64,000 nt of DNA from Balanoglossus misakiensis (Eukaryota > Hemichordata). Where the stretch lies: assembly GCA_040954595.2 (NCBI GenBank), contig CM082586.2, positions 5,828,001 through 5,892,000 of the forward strand. Reading direction: 5' to 3'. The notes beneath the pieces are model-generated. The model searched no databases, was not told the origin of the DNA, and worked only from the letters and a program-made list of their open reading frames with translations. Every line of letters starts with the position of its first letter. The first letter of the stretch is position 1. Of this stretch, positions 1-12,000 are shown piece by piece. The translations under genes and the position numbers were made by a program.

Positions 1-203
1 GCGGTAGCCGTCAACGTGTCTTGAGACCCCGTAGGTACGAGTCACCCGTGCTTGACTGGTTTGGACTGGATGTGAAAACATGATGTGTCCACGTGGGTAT
101 CCCATGATGGCCACGGGTCCGTCAGTGGGGAGGTTGACTCTGTCTTTCCCACCGAAGTCTTTTATCATAGTTCACGCCAGTAAAGTGAAGTTGTCTTTAG
201 TAT
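1..203 (-). CDS. Probable coding exon running off the left edge, unidentified
   Basis: On the minus strand an open frame of 56 codons runs from an ATG at 168 to the window edge. An in-frame TGA lies two codons upstream, so the ATG is the natural start. The frame is rich in codons typical of the real exons here and contains PRGHIMFSHPVQ and VTRTYGVSRHVDGYR. I do not recognise the family. A pyrimidine-rich acceptor (ctctttgcgctag) would open the exon at 203, giving about 35 nt of 5' UTR. A strong donor (CCG/GTAAGTA) at 1028 may end a noncoding first exon, and a TATATAT-like run sits near 1190. I infer that this is the 5' end of a gene lying mostly outside the window. It could also be a downstream exon of the gene at 5.9-15.3 kb. 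Confidence 0.42.
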
Positions 204-3200
204 CTAGCGCAAAGAGTCGAACCATTTGATATAAGCGAACGACGCTTGAGATTTTCGAGAAAAATGAAATAAGTTGATACCAGCCAACTGTAAAACTGGT
301 GATCACCAACTGTGACTGAAAGAAATGAATTTCTAAGCATGTGTTTCCACTGGCAAGGGTGCGAAGGCGACAGAAAGCTTCACTAACGCTCGTGAAGTTT
401 TACTACAACGGGGACACGAAGCCATGTCCCAAAGTATGCAACCACCGTCGCCGGCATGAACATTGGGACTGGTCGTAGAAAATTATATCAGCGCTGTAAT
501 ATCATCACGGATCTTCCATTTCCACACGAGTTCCTTAATATTAACTGCTGCATGGCCTTACAATGTGACAAACGTCAAAAAGCGTGACACACACAAACAT
601 ATACTTATTCAACAGGTGGTCGTGAATGTATTCTGTATATAATAACTCAACTAATACGTTTTACTGCGAAAAATTGATATTCTGTCAAATCTCAGACAAG
701 GAAGTCTGATAGTCAGTGTACTAAAAATAGAGAACACATGCGTGTTAAAAGTGTAGGAAGATCCTGGTCGAAGTTTGTGTCCGGGTGGTTATTCGTGCTT
801 GATGTAAACATACATGAACATAGGTAACATATGATAGTTTCTCTAGATTCAGTACTCATGATTTCTGCTCATCTGGTTTTCCTGACTCATCGCACACCCC
901 GCGATACCGCTTTGGCATAACCGTACTTTTCGTTTAAATATTCAAAAGCTCGGAAAAGAAATATTATATTTGCAGATTTCAAAGTAATAAGAACACGTTT
1001 CAGGGTGAATTTCACTTCACTACTTACCGGGAGAACAGTTTCTTCAGACAATCAAGTACTGGTGCGCAGCAGCTGGTGTCCTGTGGACTGTTTCAGGTCG
1101 ACTCGACCGTCGAAAGAGAATAACCGCACCTCTATCTGCGAGTGAAGTTTTCTTTTTTATTGGGCGACAAGACGCGTGGTCATTATTCATATATAGATGT
1201 ATGGTGGCAATAAAACAGACATGTTGGGGGAGGGGCTTGAGTGACAGATATTCCTACAAGCCCTTAACGCGAAGAGTGTCTTCCGAGGCAGAAACAGTAA
1301 GATTTATTTGCTGAATTGAAGTGACTCAACCCTGGAAGTCTACATTTTAAAATGTGCTTTTGCGACAAATACTTACAAAAACTTACAAAACCGCGATGCA
1401 AAATTTGGAAGACCGGCTTAGACTTAGTGAATGGTATAGACTAGACGACGGCCGCGACCACACGTGAACAACACATGAAGCCCACATTGCCGCCACACAC
1501 TACCATAATTACGCCACGATTCCGGATACAGTGTGTCCCGAGTCAACATGGACTATGGCGTTACACTTGAAGGAGTCACTCATTCGGCGTTTTTAAAGTC
1601 GTGACCAAAGACAACTTCCCGTTAAAGTCCCCCACAAACGTATATTGTTAATCTACAATGTATATGTCTACTTGATCTAATCATCTAGAGACACTGATTT
1701 CATATAGACGCACTGTAAAACAGCGATTTGACAGATGCACCGAAAGGTATGATGGTAATGAGTTTAATCACGGTGTGTGGAGTGACCGTGCTTTAATGGT
1801 TATTGCTCATTTGCACAGTTCCGTCTGCAACTACCGTTAACATATTCAGCTCAAGCCTTAATGTCGTCATGGTTTGCATGAAAAGTATTTGTGTGTTCAA
1901 ATTCTTCGGTCCTAATGCTACCTGAAATCTCACAAACACTATACCTCAGAGAGGTAGCGGTCGCAGATTTGATACATTTGCATGGCAAGCTGCCCATAAT
2001 TGATACATCCCTGTATATCAAGGGGATTATTGGCCATTGTGTAACGTTGCCATATATCTTCACTTGTTGTTGCCAAACTGAACAAAATATACGGTTACAA
2101 TATTAATATATGAACTCATTAAGTTGAGGAATGCGACGTTGATCACTCCATGTCTACTTGATGTCGCCAAGAATATATAGTGTTTAATAATAGATAGCGA
2201 CACTATCTGGTGACCATAAATTTTATTTCGTGATCGTTCCATTGTGAAGTACACTAGTCTTAAAGCATATTGTAATGTGACATTGTCAAGGTGACCTACA
2301 CTATAAGAAAGTTACGGCACCGGTATTTTTTATTTATTTAGTGAATTTTATCATTTGAATGCCTCTTGTGGTGAGTAAACACTCCAGAACCTTGCACAAA
2401 CTGTGTTTATTTAGATATAAATCCGTCTATCCTGCAGGAAAATGTATTTGAAGGTCATGGTGACCTTTCTGTTTGCCGCATTGCGAATTCGAAATCTTCA
2501 AAATTCTCGTTTTTTTGCATTAAACCCTGCCCTGTTTGGTTTGACATTGAGAGGTTGTCAATATCCATTTATATATTACTAAAGAACTTCTAACAACTGC
2601 TAATTTTGGTACTTTTGTACAAGACTTGCTTTTAGTAGACAACCTACATGACGGACAGTCGCTGAACCAATTTGATTGACACTGTCGAGTGTCAATAACT
2701 TCACTCAGTGGTGTCCAACTTGTACGACTAAAACATATCAACTCATCGATAATTAGGACACTAATTACTTCTCTTGTCAATCAACTGTCGTAATTATCAT
2801 GATATATAGTGACATAATTCCATTGTATTACAATCAAACTTGTCGCACGACAGGAGTTATGGTAAATCATATTGATTAAAATAATTTATACCATGGTAAT
2901 TACGAAATCAAGTATTTGGGAATGCATTTCATTTTATAAGATTCGTAATGATTCATGCGAAATCGATTATGCCACTTGTGTTTAATCTCTTAATGATTGT
3001 GGAGGCTACGTAACGTCAAGATGTTGAGTGACACTTTACAAGGACGAAACATGATTGATTTGTTTTTGATTTCCCTGGCGCCAATGGTGCACGAGACCAT
3101 CGTTGATTTGACCATGATAACTGCACGCAAAATTAACCCCTAAAAAGAACAAAAATTTGGGGTCCGACTGTGAGACTGAAAATGAAGTTCGCGTGATAAG

Positions 3201-5925
3201 TAAATTTTCCTATTGAGCGGTCTAGTATACATTAGTACGTGGCAAGTTGTTTAAACGTCCATGCTTGCTGTACGTGCAACCCATCCGACCAAAGAGAGAC
3301 CTACCTCGATGAAACAATGAAAGAAGAAAGTTCAAACGGCGTATAAATCGCTCACCGTCCGTCGCCAATCTGTCTCCAATAGATGAAAGATTGAATTCTT
3401 GCCAGATACCATTCATCCAACTTACTGTCATCATTTGAGATAACAAAGTACAAGATTAGATTTTACTACCCTTTCTTTTATATTCAAATCAAAACACAGG
3501 TGCAAAGTTCCGGTAATAAACCCAGTTGGTACAAATTTTCCAATATTGTTTCTATCACCTGTGAAACGTTGGCACGATCACAGACAATGGAATTGGGATA
3601 AAGCCAAATAATGTCAACGACCTACAGTTAGTAATTTCAAAAGTCACTCGTACATACAGAATGTCACAAATTACGATTCTGTATTTCGTAGAGCAGTAAT
3701 GAAACTTGAAATGCACGATGTGCCGAAGAAAAGTCTTTCTACTAGATTACGTAACCACGTGTAAGGCACTATCGTGGGATTGTTCGACCTATCTGACAGC
3801 AAAAGTGCATTTACCCTAGGATCAAGGCAAATTCTGAAACTGTCGTCGTTGTTGTCACGTTATTTTGGGAATTTCTCTCATATCCTTTGTATTTTTCATT
3901 CATATGAATAACAACACATTGTAGTACAAAAAATACTTGACTTTTATAAAAGCTTGCAGTTGACGATTTCGGTGTGCAGCGGAATTTAAAAACACACCCA
4001 ATAAAATACAACACAGCGTAATGAAATTTTAACGTACAAAAATTAACTAACCAAAACCACTGGATGGGCCTCCATTGTTGAATATAGTGTTTTTAATTCA
4101 CGTTTGCTAAACTATCTCTTACCGAATTTTACCCATTTCGTCATACCTTCGCATATAGGGTTTCCATGGCAACATTGTCAAAACGTTTCTGTTTTCTGAA
4201 GTTTCCATATTACCCTTATAATCTGCAGTCGATCGTTTTCCGTCAACATTTGACATCGGTCATAATTAGGCTTGGTGAATTTCATATGTAAATACAGTAA
4301 ATTTATTTAAAACGCAATGCATAGAATTCTTTTTTGTGTGTGAAATGACCTTAAGCATTATCAAATGATTAAAACTTTAGTGTCTCCGTTGTTATTGCCA
4401 CACGAATAAACATGGTCTGTACTTGTTAAATTTCCCCCAAACAAAGTTGAAAACAACACTTGTTCATTCTTATCTTCATTATCGCACCCAGGCTGTGGCT
4501 GAAAAGCCTTGTTATCGGGAGAACTACGGAACTACACCAGGAGTCGTAATGTTTAATTGTTGAGTAGGTCTTTACTCATCCAAGCTAAGCTAGAGGAACT
4601 TATTACTGCTTGTTACAGTGACGAAGCACGTCCTGGTATGGGTATTTCGGAATTATTGTCCTCGCATGAACTGTGAAAATACTGTCGTTGGCAATATCCT
4701 AAATAAACTACGCGCGTGCTAAAAATCACAGACAGGGTAGCTTTAATCGACTTCTGTGTCTTGGTCACAGCGCCGCCACTGGTCGAGAACAGCGCTGCCT
4801 GTTCCTTCGGTCGGCTCTCATAGCTTCAAGTGTGGAACCAGCGCAAGAGGTTAGCAAACCCGTTCAGCTCGTAGTCTAGCAAGTGACTTTGAAACGCCGC
4901 AAATGGTCCGTCTAATGGTTCTCTGTGCTGTCCCTGGAGTCGAGTGACGTACCCGTGTGATGTAAGGATGGCGAGACGAACAAATGCGTGTAATTTAGTG
5001 TGGTAGATTCAGCATGTCCTCATCGACTGCGTGTCCAATGTATTGCCATTGTTTTCGTGCCTACGCTCTCAGCGCTTCTCAGACTGCCGGCCACGTGGAT
5101 GCGTATGACACCTGTTAGGGCTGGCCACGATGCAGGCTAAGGCGGTCACGTGTCTACACAAGAAGACGGGTCATCACAGCATGAAGAGAATCGCCAGACT
5201 CGCAACAAAACCAGGTAACGTGGCTGTGGTTGACACCGCCGAGACATTTGATGTGACATCACAATTCTCCTTGTTTGGCACTGCAAATGAACGGAATACG
5301 AATGCATTAGTTGGTAGTTCCGTAGCACATTCTGAAATGTTTTCGGGGAACAAAAGAGGATTTAATTCTCCATCAACATAAATTTGATGAATAATCCGAT
5401 CCTAGTAATTTACCTTTGTGCAAAATAATTGCGTTCTGTAGTCTTTGGTCTGTGGTCCTCGCAGGTAGCGTTTTGCATTGAAATTCTTGTATTGTTCCCT
5501 TTACAACGCCATTTGCATACTGCGTGTAAGCCTATCGGTGTTAAAAGTATGTTGTTATCAAAATTTAGTTTAAACGATGGTTTTGATCTCTTTCTTTTCT
5601 ATCAGCGTCTGCTTTAAATGAGAACATTTCGATTTGGATACACCATGCACCATGTGCCAAGCACAAGAACCCTTCTTACAAACCCGTCAAAGAGCACCTT
5701 ACATCTTCGAAAGGTTAGTACAATTACGTGTGGATATATTTCTAATAAGGCCGGCGATCGTCTCATGCGCATGTGCGTTATATCGTGTTCCCAAACCTTA
5801 GACCAATCCAAACGTTCTGCAAATTTTAGGATCGACGCATTCATATAGTAGACTGCCTTCACATCCTACCATAGGTACTTGTAAACGTTCTCAACAAATG
5901 ATCCCTAAACAAAGAGGCTACTTAC
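204..5925. other. No confident gene; intergenic or intronic
   Basis: Short frames on both strands show no family motif. A possible noncoding minus-strand exon ending at 1028 is noted with the left-edge exon. The 4.7-5.2 kb part is richer in CpG than its surroundings. The 3' exons of the minus-strand gene that begins near 15.25 kb probably lie here, because its last recognised exon ends with an open donor at 5926, but I could not identify them. Confidence 0.4.
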
Positions 5926-6047
5926 GTAGCAAAAGTGGTCATTGCTGCCGATACTCTGTGTACCTTCCTTAGAAAGGAGTAAATAATTGACGCCCATGAT
6001 CCCCTCCCAGGATGCAATGCATTTGTAAATGTGAGATCCGTCAGAAT
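5926..6047 (-). CDS. Exon with KC-x-x-SW motif of the DUF7042-like gene
   Basis: 122 nt, phase 1 in and phase 0 out, acceptor ctattcttattcacag and an ideal donor TAC/GTAAGTA. It encodes SHIYKCIASWEG, NYLLLSKEGTQSI, NDHFCY. The 'Cys-Leu/Ile-x-x-Trp ... Tyr-Leu ... Phe-Cys' layout follows the CPF exon in the DUF7043-type proteins I know. Further exons must lie downstream, toward the left. Confidence 0.6.
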
Positions 6048-9000
6048 CTGTGAATAAGAATAGGGTTCGTGACAGGCTAATTGTCAGAAAAATAGAAAAT
6101 AAATTCGTGACGAAATTCAAGCTTATATGAAAAATGAGGCAGGGCATTGATGTCATCTTAAATTGTGATATAAAATTAAGTCTTCGTTCGTAACTTTGAG
6201 CAAAGTTTTAAGGCTGTGTTTTTCCAAGTTCAAACTACATTAAATGGGCGTGGTGGGAAATACTACCTGAGCTTGGCGGGCTTCTGCAACGATTCCTATC
6301 TTCGAGTGTGTCGTATGGATATTTGCATGCTTCGAGGGTAGAGTTCCCGGATGTGCACCCATAGTTCCATTGGTGGCGCCCAATGAACGGACACTGCACA
6401 GAGTGTACTTCCTGGGCTGTCATATGTAAAGTACAAACAGTTCTTGTGTTTTGAGGTAGTTCTTGAAAATATGGTCATTTAAAGAAATGATACGCATAAG
6501 ACGATGTGTGTTGGTTAAGTGGCTGGTTTAGTGGCTGGTTATGTGCAGTGCTATTGGCATAAATTGAACATAGTCCATTCCTTCCCGTTCAGAAATATTT
6601 CTTAAAGCAGACCAAGATGCTGTACTCACCATAGTACGTGCCAATGGCGCCCTCTTCTGGTGGACTAGGAAACATATTCAGTGAGTCCGGGCAACTTGAC
6701 ACTGTTGGCTTTTTAAATGGTTCGGAAGGGGACAGTTGTGAGATGTTGGCTGAAACAGAATAGAGGACAGGACTGACGTCACCGAGATGAGCAGAATGGT
6801 GACATTCAAATGATTTCCCCTTTAACGTGCCTGCAAATTCCTTGCTAGACTCTAAGCAGTCGCTGTGCCTATGGAACTTTCGGAACTGCGTCAGCGTACG
6901 TGTGATTAGCGTCGCGTCCTGTTCTATACGCAACGCGGACGCGCATTTCTTTTTCAGTATCACACAGTCTTGGAGCAAGACTAATTCCTTGCGTGTATGA
7001 GCTTATATAACGAATTCCCACATTTCAAAAGATTCTTATATATCAGCTTCACGAATTACAGCAGCCGTATTTATTCGTGGAAATTTCCTCATTGCTTTTA
7101 TAACGTGCGCCACGACGCATGTCAAACTTTAACAAGCTTGAATTCAGGATAGAAGAGACGTCAGGAAATGTTCCTCGGGGGGATATAGGCAAAATATGCC
7201 GTAGATCTCACGTCGGATTCTGCTCTCTATATTCAAATCCGAAGAGGCCTTGAACAGCTTGTATTGTTGCGAGCTGAATCCGTTAACACCGTGGCTATAA
7301 ATATAAACGTCTGATAAAATTGAATGCTACAATATCACAGGCCGACTAATTGAATTCAAATACGCTCACATTTCTGACAAAGTCCGACACTACAAATATC
7401 GTTTGTCGGCGAGGAGGCGGTATTATCAAAACCGTACGATACGCATCAAAGAAATTTACCAAACCATGCGGTGCACCAATGAAAACATGTTTTTCAAACG
7501 CGTACGTATTTTGTAGCGTGCTATGTATTCTTCTATTCTTTCTTACCCATTTTGCCATAAACCAGCAAAACATTTCGGTTGACCCTGATATATGACCAAC
7601 AGAGGTAACCAATAAATATTAATCTGTAGAGAAAAAATATTCAGGATGTTAAGGAGTAATGAGTCATATGACATCTAAAAGCATCTAAGAAAGAAAGTGT
7701 AAGTAAGAAAGCTACCACTACAGTAAATTTTCGACTTTTCTCCCACAATGCAATCTGTCCATGATGTGATTTAACTTGTGACCCCCCAGCATGAAGTAAA
7801 TTTCTATTTAAGGTAGGAAGAATTGGAGTGCATGATAGACGAGTTTAATAGCGTGAACGTGGGATTAAGAACACACCCATCAATCATAGTTGGCGCCGAA
7901 AGCAAGTACGTGTTGTCTTGTCTTTGGACGCAGTCTGCGATGACGACTTGGTTCTGGCCGTTACTATGGGAACCGGACTCGTTGTACGATCTCTGAGCTA
8001 TGGTCAGTATTGTCCGCTCGCCGAACCACGTGCCTCGGATTTCTGGTGGAAAGTCACATGACGAATCTGAGGTAGGAGAGATACAGAAACAGACAGACAG
8101 ACAGACAGACAGAGAGACAAAAGGGGGTGATTAGTTCACGATTTGATCAATTCAAGAGTCGCTGATTTGCAAACTGTTGTAGCAAAATCTGTCCGCATAT
8201 AACTTCTGATAAGTGATGTTTTCAACCTATGTACATGTACATCAAAATAGCCCAGGCCCAGAGTAAGGGTCTATTCCTCAATCGTGTACATATTTTCTCT
8301 CCTGTTGTTGAATTTTAAACGGATGAGATAGGCTCGAGTTACCTTGATTATCGCATTGCAACCTTCAAATTAAAGTTCATCTTACATCTACTGTGTGCGG
8401 AGTAATCTGAGAGTCATTGAACGCTTGTTCACTGCACCTTAAAAATAACACTGAATATGGCAGGTGGTTTTTCAGGGAGCCTGAATTGGCCGAATGTGAA
8501 AACAAAAATAATCCAAAAATGAACAACAGTAGATAATAATTTCGTGAAATTAATCGAATTACATAATTAAGGGAGCAGAAAATAATTATCGAACAATTAG
8601 TTGAGTGGACCTTCTTAATGGCCGCCATTTTACTATAGCCATGGATACGTCATGTCAGCTTATGCAATGGAGAAAATCGCTGTTGAGACCTAAAAGAACG
8701 TGACGAATCCGCGAAACCAAGATACCCGAGTGGTATATAGACGCCAGACAAGAGACTTTGACGGTGGATTGCTGACAGTGATCGATGAACACGCGGGTTT
8801 GTTTGGATCTCCTGTGCGTAATCTGCAAGCGACGGAGAGAGGGCGCCCGAGGCGAGCGTCTCTGTGCGCCAGGGTATACGGATATGAAACAAACCGCGCT
8901 TTCTTGCCTTTGAAATATCTGCGTCTGTCCAGAGGCTATCTGTATAGTCAGAAAATCCATCTAAGACTGATTTTCCACCTCCAAAAGAAATAAATTATTG

Positions 9001-12000
9001 AAATGCACGAGGCAGTCTGAAGTCCCAGAATACTAAATCGGCGTAGGGGAAGATATGATCGTGTGGAGCATGTATAATATATACATCAATCAATTATTTA
9101 CATCACATTAACTTACTAGAAGGGTATGAGTCAAAATATCTCACTGAATCGCTTCGCTAATATTTTTGTGGCAATTTAAGAAGAGTGTCGTCAATTTGAA
9201 TCCACAGCGCATGTTGTACGTTGGACTCTGTTTTGAAATTGGGTATTTTTAATGATAAATGCAATTCACGAATCTTATGAAATTATGCAGTAACGGCAAT
9301 CGATTTGATGATTAATTACCTTGATTACCTAGAAAGATCTGTAATTAAATTTGCATAACGGGTTAGGGTCGTCAGCTGTAGTAACCATAAGATGAAAACT
9401 TACAATAATTATAATATCACACCATGTTTATTCGTTTCAATTTCACGCGGTGTAGTGATAACTGTGCAGAAATTGACGATGTGTGATATTACCTGTGCAC
9501 TTGTATGATATCACGATTAGACCCATGAAGGCAAATGCTTTGGAAAAGTGGTGAGAAACCATATATACAGTGATGTCTTAACTCATGTATCGAAAGACAA
9601 GCCTGTGTCTCTATATGAAGGTATTGTGTTTTCTGAACGAGAGTAATGGTGCGTTTCTGTTTTGTTTTATTGTTTCCTTGTATCAAAATCATAAACTCGA
9701 TGGCATAGTTGTGTTTCCAAGGGTCAAGGCATGCATAGGCTATCCCGGTACCCGGTCAACTATACTGTGGACATTTCGCCCAACACACGAATCGTGTGTG
9801 TACTTCACGTTAACCGTTTGACATTTGGAACACACTTGAGGGGTTTTCAGGAGGTGGCTGTAAATGGATGTGTTATTTGTTCAGAGTCGATGACGAATGT
9901 CTTATTCGCTCAACGATGCATCAACCTTGTGTAGAGTACGAGGAATAGTTAGGGAGCATTCGTCTTTTACGGGGAGGGGGGTCGGAGGAAATCAGGGGAG
10001 TCGTCTTTTAAATTCAGTCCCAACTCAGATTCCACCGACCCCTCCCCCCCGTAAAAATGAATGCTCCCTTAGCGATCACGGACGCTTGAGTATTTCAAAC
10101 CTTCTGCCAGTTCGTTTGCAAAAAAGACGGGTTTTGACAGGCTTGCCGATTGGACATTAATCACATAAGCCGTTTTCCCAATTACCCGGTTTTTCGCTGT
10201 TTCGCCTGATTGATTACGACCCTATTGCTTTCCAAATTGTAGCTCAAAGGGAAACGCGGCACGGAATACCAAATACGGCAACCGCCGCCCATGCTTGATT
10301 TCCCCATCTTCGACCGCCAAGGTCTTGCTCTCCGCGAGACAAGCGGAGCCTTACACCGGCGCGGATAGAGGACGGAGGGCAGGAACATTCGCCAAAATGA
10401 AAGTAGAACGTGAATGAAAGTGTGGAAATGTCAATATTTGCATGTTATATATCATACGGTGATTATGGCGTTAGAAGGCCACTTGAATTAATTGGACCAC
10501 CTGGGCCATACACGGATAATGGGCGCTGGTCACAAGTGGTATGCTGATTAACGTGATAAGTGGCCATTTATTTTGTGTGTTGACACGCTTACCCCCAAGT
10601 TTACCTCAGTGAACAGATTTTCAAATTGCCATTTAATGGCACAGATCAGTGTCACTTCCACACACTTTAATCTCAATGTGTACTTTCAACGCAGTCACTT
10701 ATTCGGATTCGCTATTGTTATCGCCACTTCAGTACAATTGCATTCGACGTATCTCAGTGAAAATGTCACTATGTGTTGTATCAATTCATATGATCGTGCG
10801 TCACACCTGTAGGAGCCGGTTGTAATACAATCATCGGAGAAGTATTGGCTTATTCGCAGGGCGTCGTCGTACTTAAAGATGTCCGTGCTCGAACCTTCCA
10901 GATCGGGAGCGAGAAACTTGCTATGCGTCATTACCTTGAAATGACGACGGTCATCTGTGCAGTTTAAACACGGCAGACTCACCGAAGCGTGCGCCGGTGA
11001 CATGTATAGACGCTAGTATATATGAATGTATGTATGAATGAATCACCCAGTACAGTTTCCGGTCTTCTGAATGCATCAGTCAAATCTCGTGATTTCTCAC
11101 CGCCAGGTACGCAGAAACTCGATCATTCGTTCGAATTATCAAAACCACGTGATACACGCAATGTATGATGGAAAACCATGACGTCATAATTAGTTCTCAC
11201 CCAGAAATTAGCAGAAAAGAGTGGAGAGAGCGAAACAGTAACTTTACTATGATAAGAAAGTCCGTAAAACGTCTGGGCGATATTGTACCATTTATAGGCA
11301 AAGGAAACTAAATCCCTCTTAAAATTTTGTGGCTTGGGATATAAATTTAAGAAACGCAGAGTTGGCCAAAAAGGCGCAAACTCACTGAGAGAATAAAAAC
11401 GAACCGAATTAATTGAATGAGTTCAATAAAAGGTTGCTCACAGGCCCCGTAGGTTTATCATGCAACTCCACATCCTTGCGGTGACTTTCTACGATGATTA
11501 TTGATATATAAAACTAGACTGGTCTTTTTTAACAGCCGTGGCCTTATTTCAACTGTGTCAGAGAATTAGGGATTGGCGAGCTGAGGCCGAATAAATTCAA
11601 TTGTTCAATAGTTCCGGAAGGGAGAGAATCAATACTGAGCTGAGGACGCTTGAATGTGATGAGACGGTTGATCTGAATCATTTTAGGCGATTGTGTAGAT
11701 ATTATGCAAATACTTAGTATGTTGCTAGGACACATCTCAGTGAGTCCATAAATGATTTATGATGTCTCTAAAATGGCTGTCTGCGCCTAAACCAGCAGAT
11801 ATAATGCGTGTAATAGAATTAGTATTCTTGTGTCGTTACATAACAGACGGAACCCGGGAAGGCTGGTTATACAACCTTCAGCCGGCTGTTTCCTCGTTAC
11901 ATGTTCTGATTCAAACACGATGAATACTTTTTTTAAATTTCTTGTCACGTGACCAGAAGTAGATAAAAGTGGCGATCGATTCATGTCGTAATCTTGTGAC

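Noticed and set aside
5130-5214. Possible plus-strand first coding exon ending CCAG/GTAACG
   Set aside because: The donor is good and a CpG-richer region precedes it, but no partner exon was found, and the peptide (MQAKAVTCLHKKTG) has no recognisable feature.
8650-8993. Long frames on both strands near 8.7-8.9 kb
   Set aside because: A good minus-strand acceptor (ctctctccgtcgcttgcag) exists, and a missing exon of the DUF7042-like gene is possible, but no phase-1 donor or family motif supports it.
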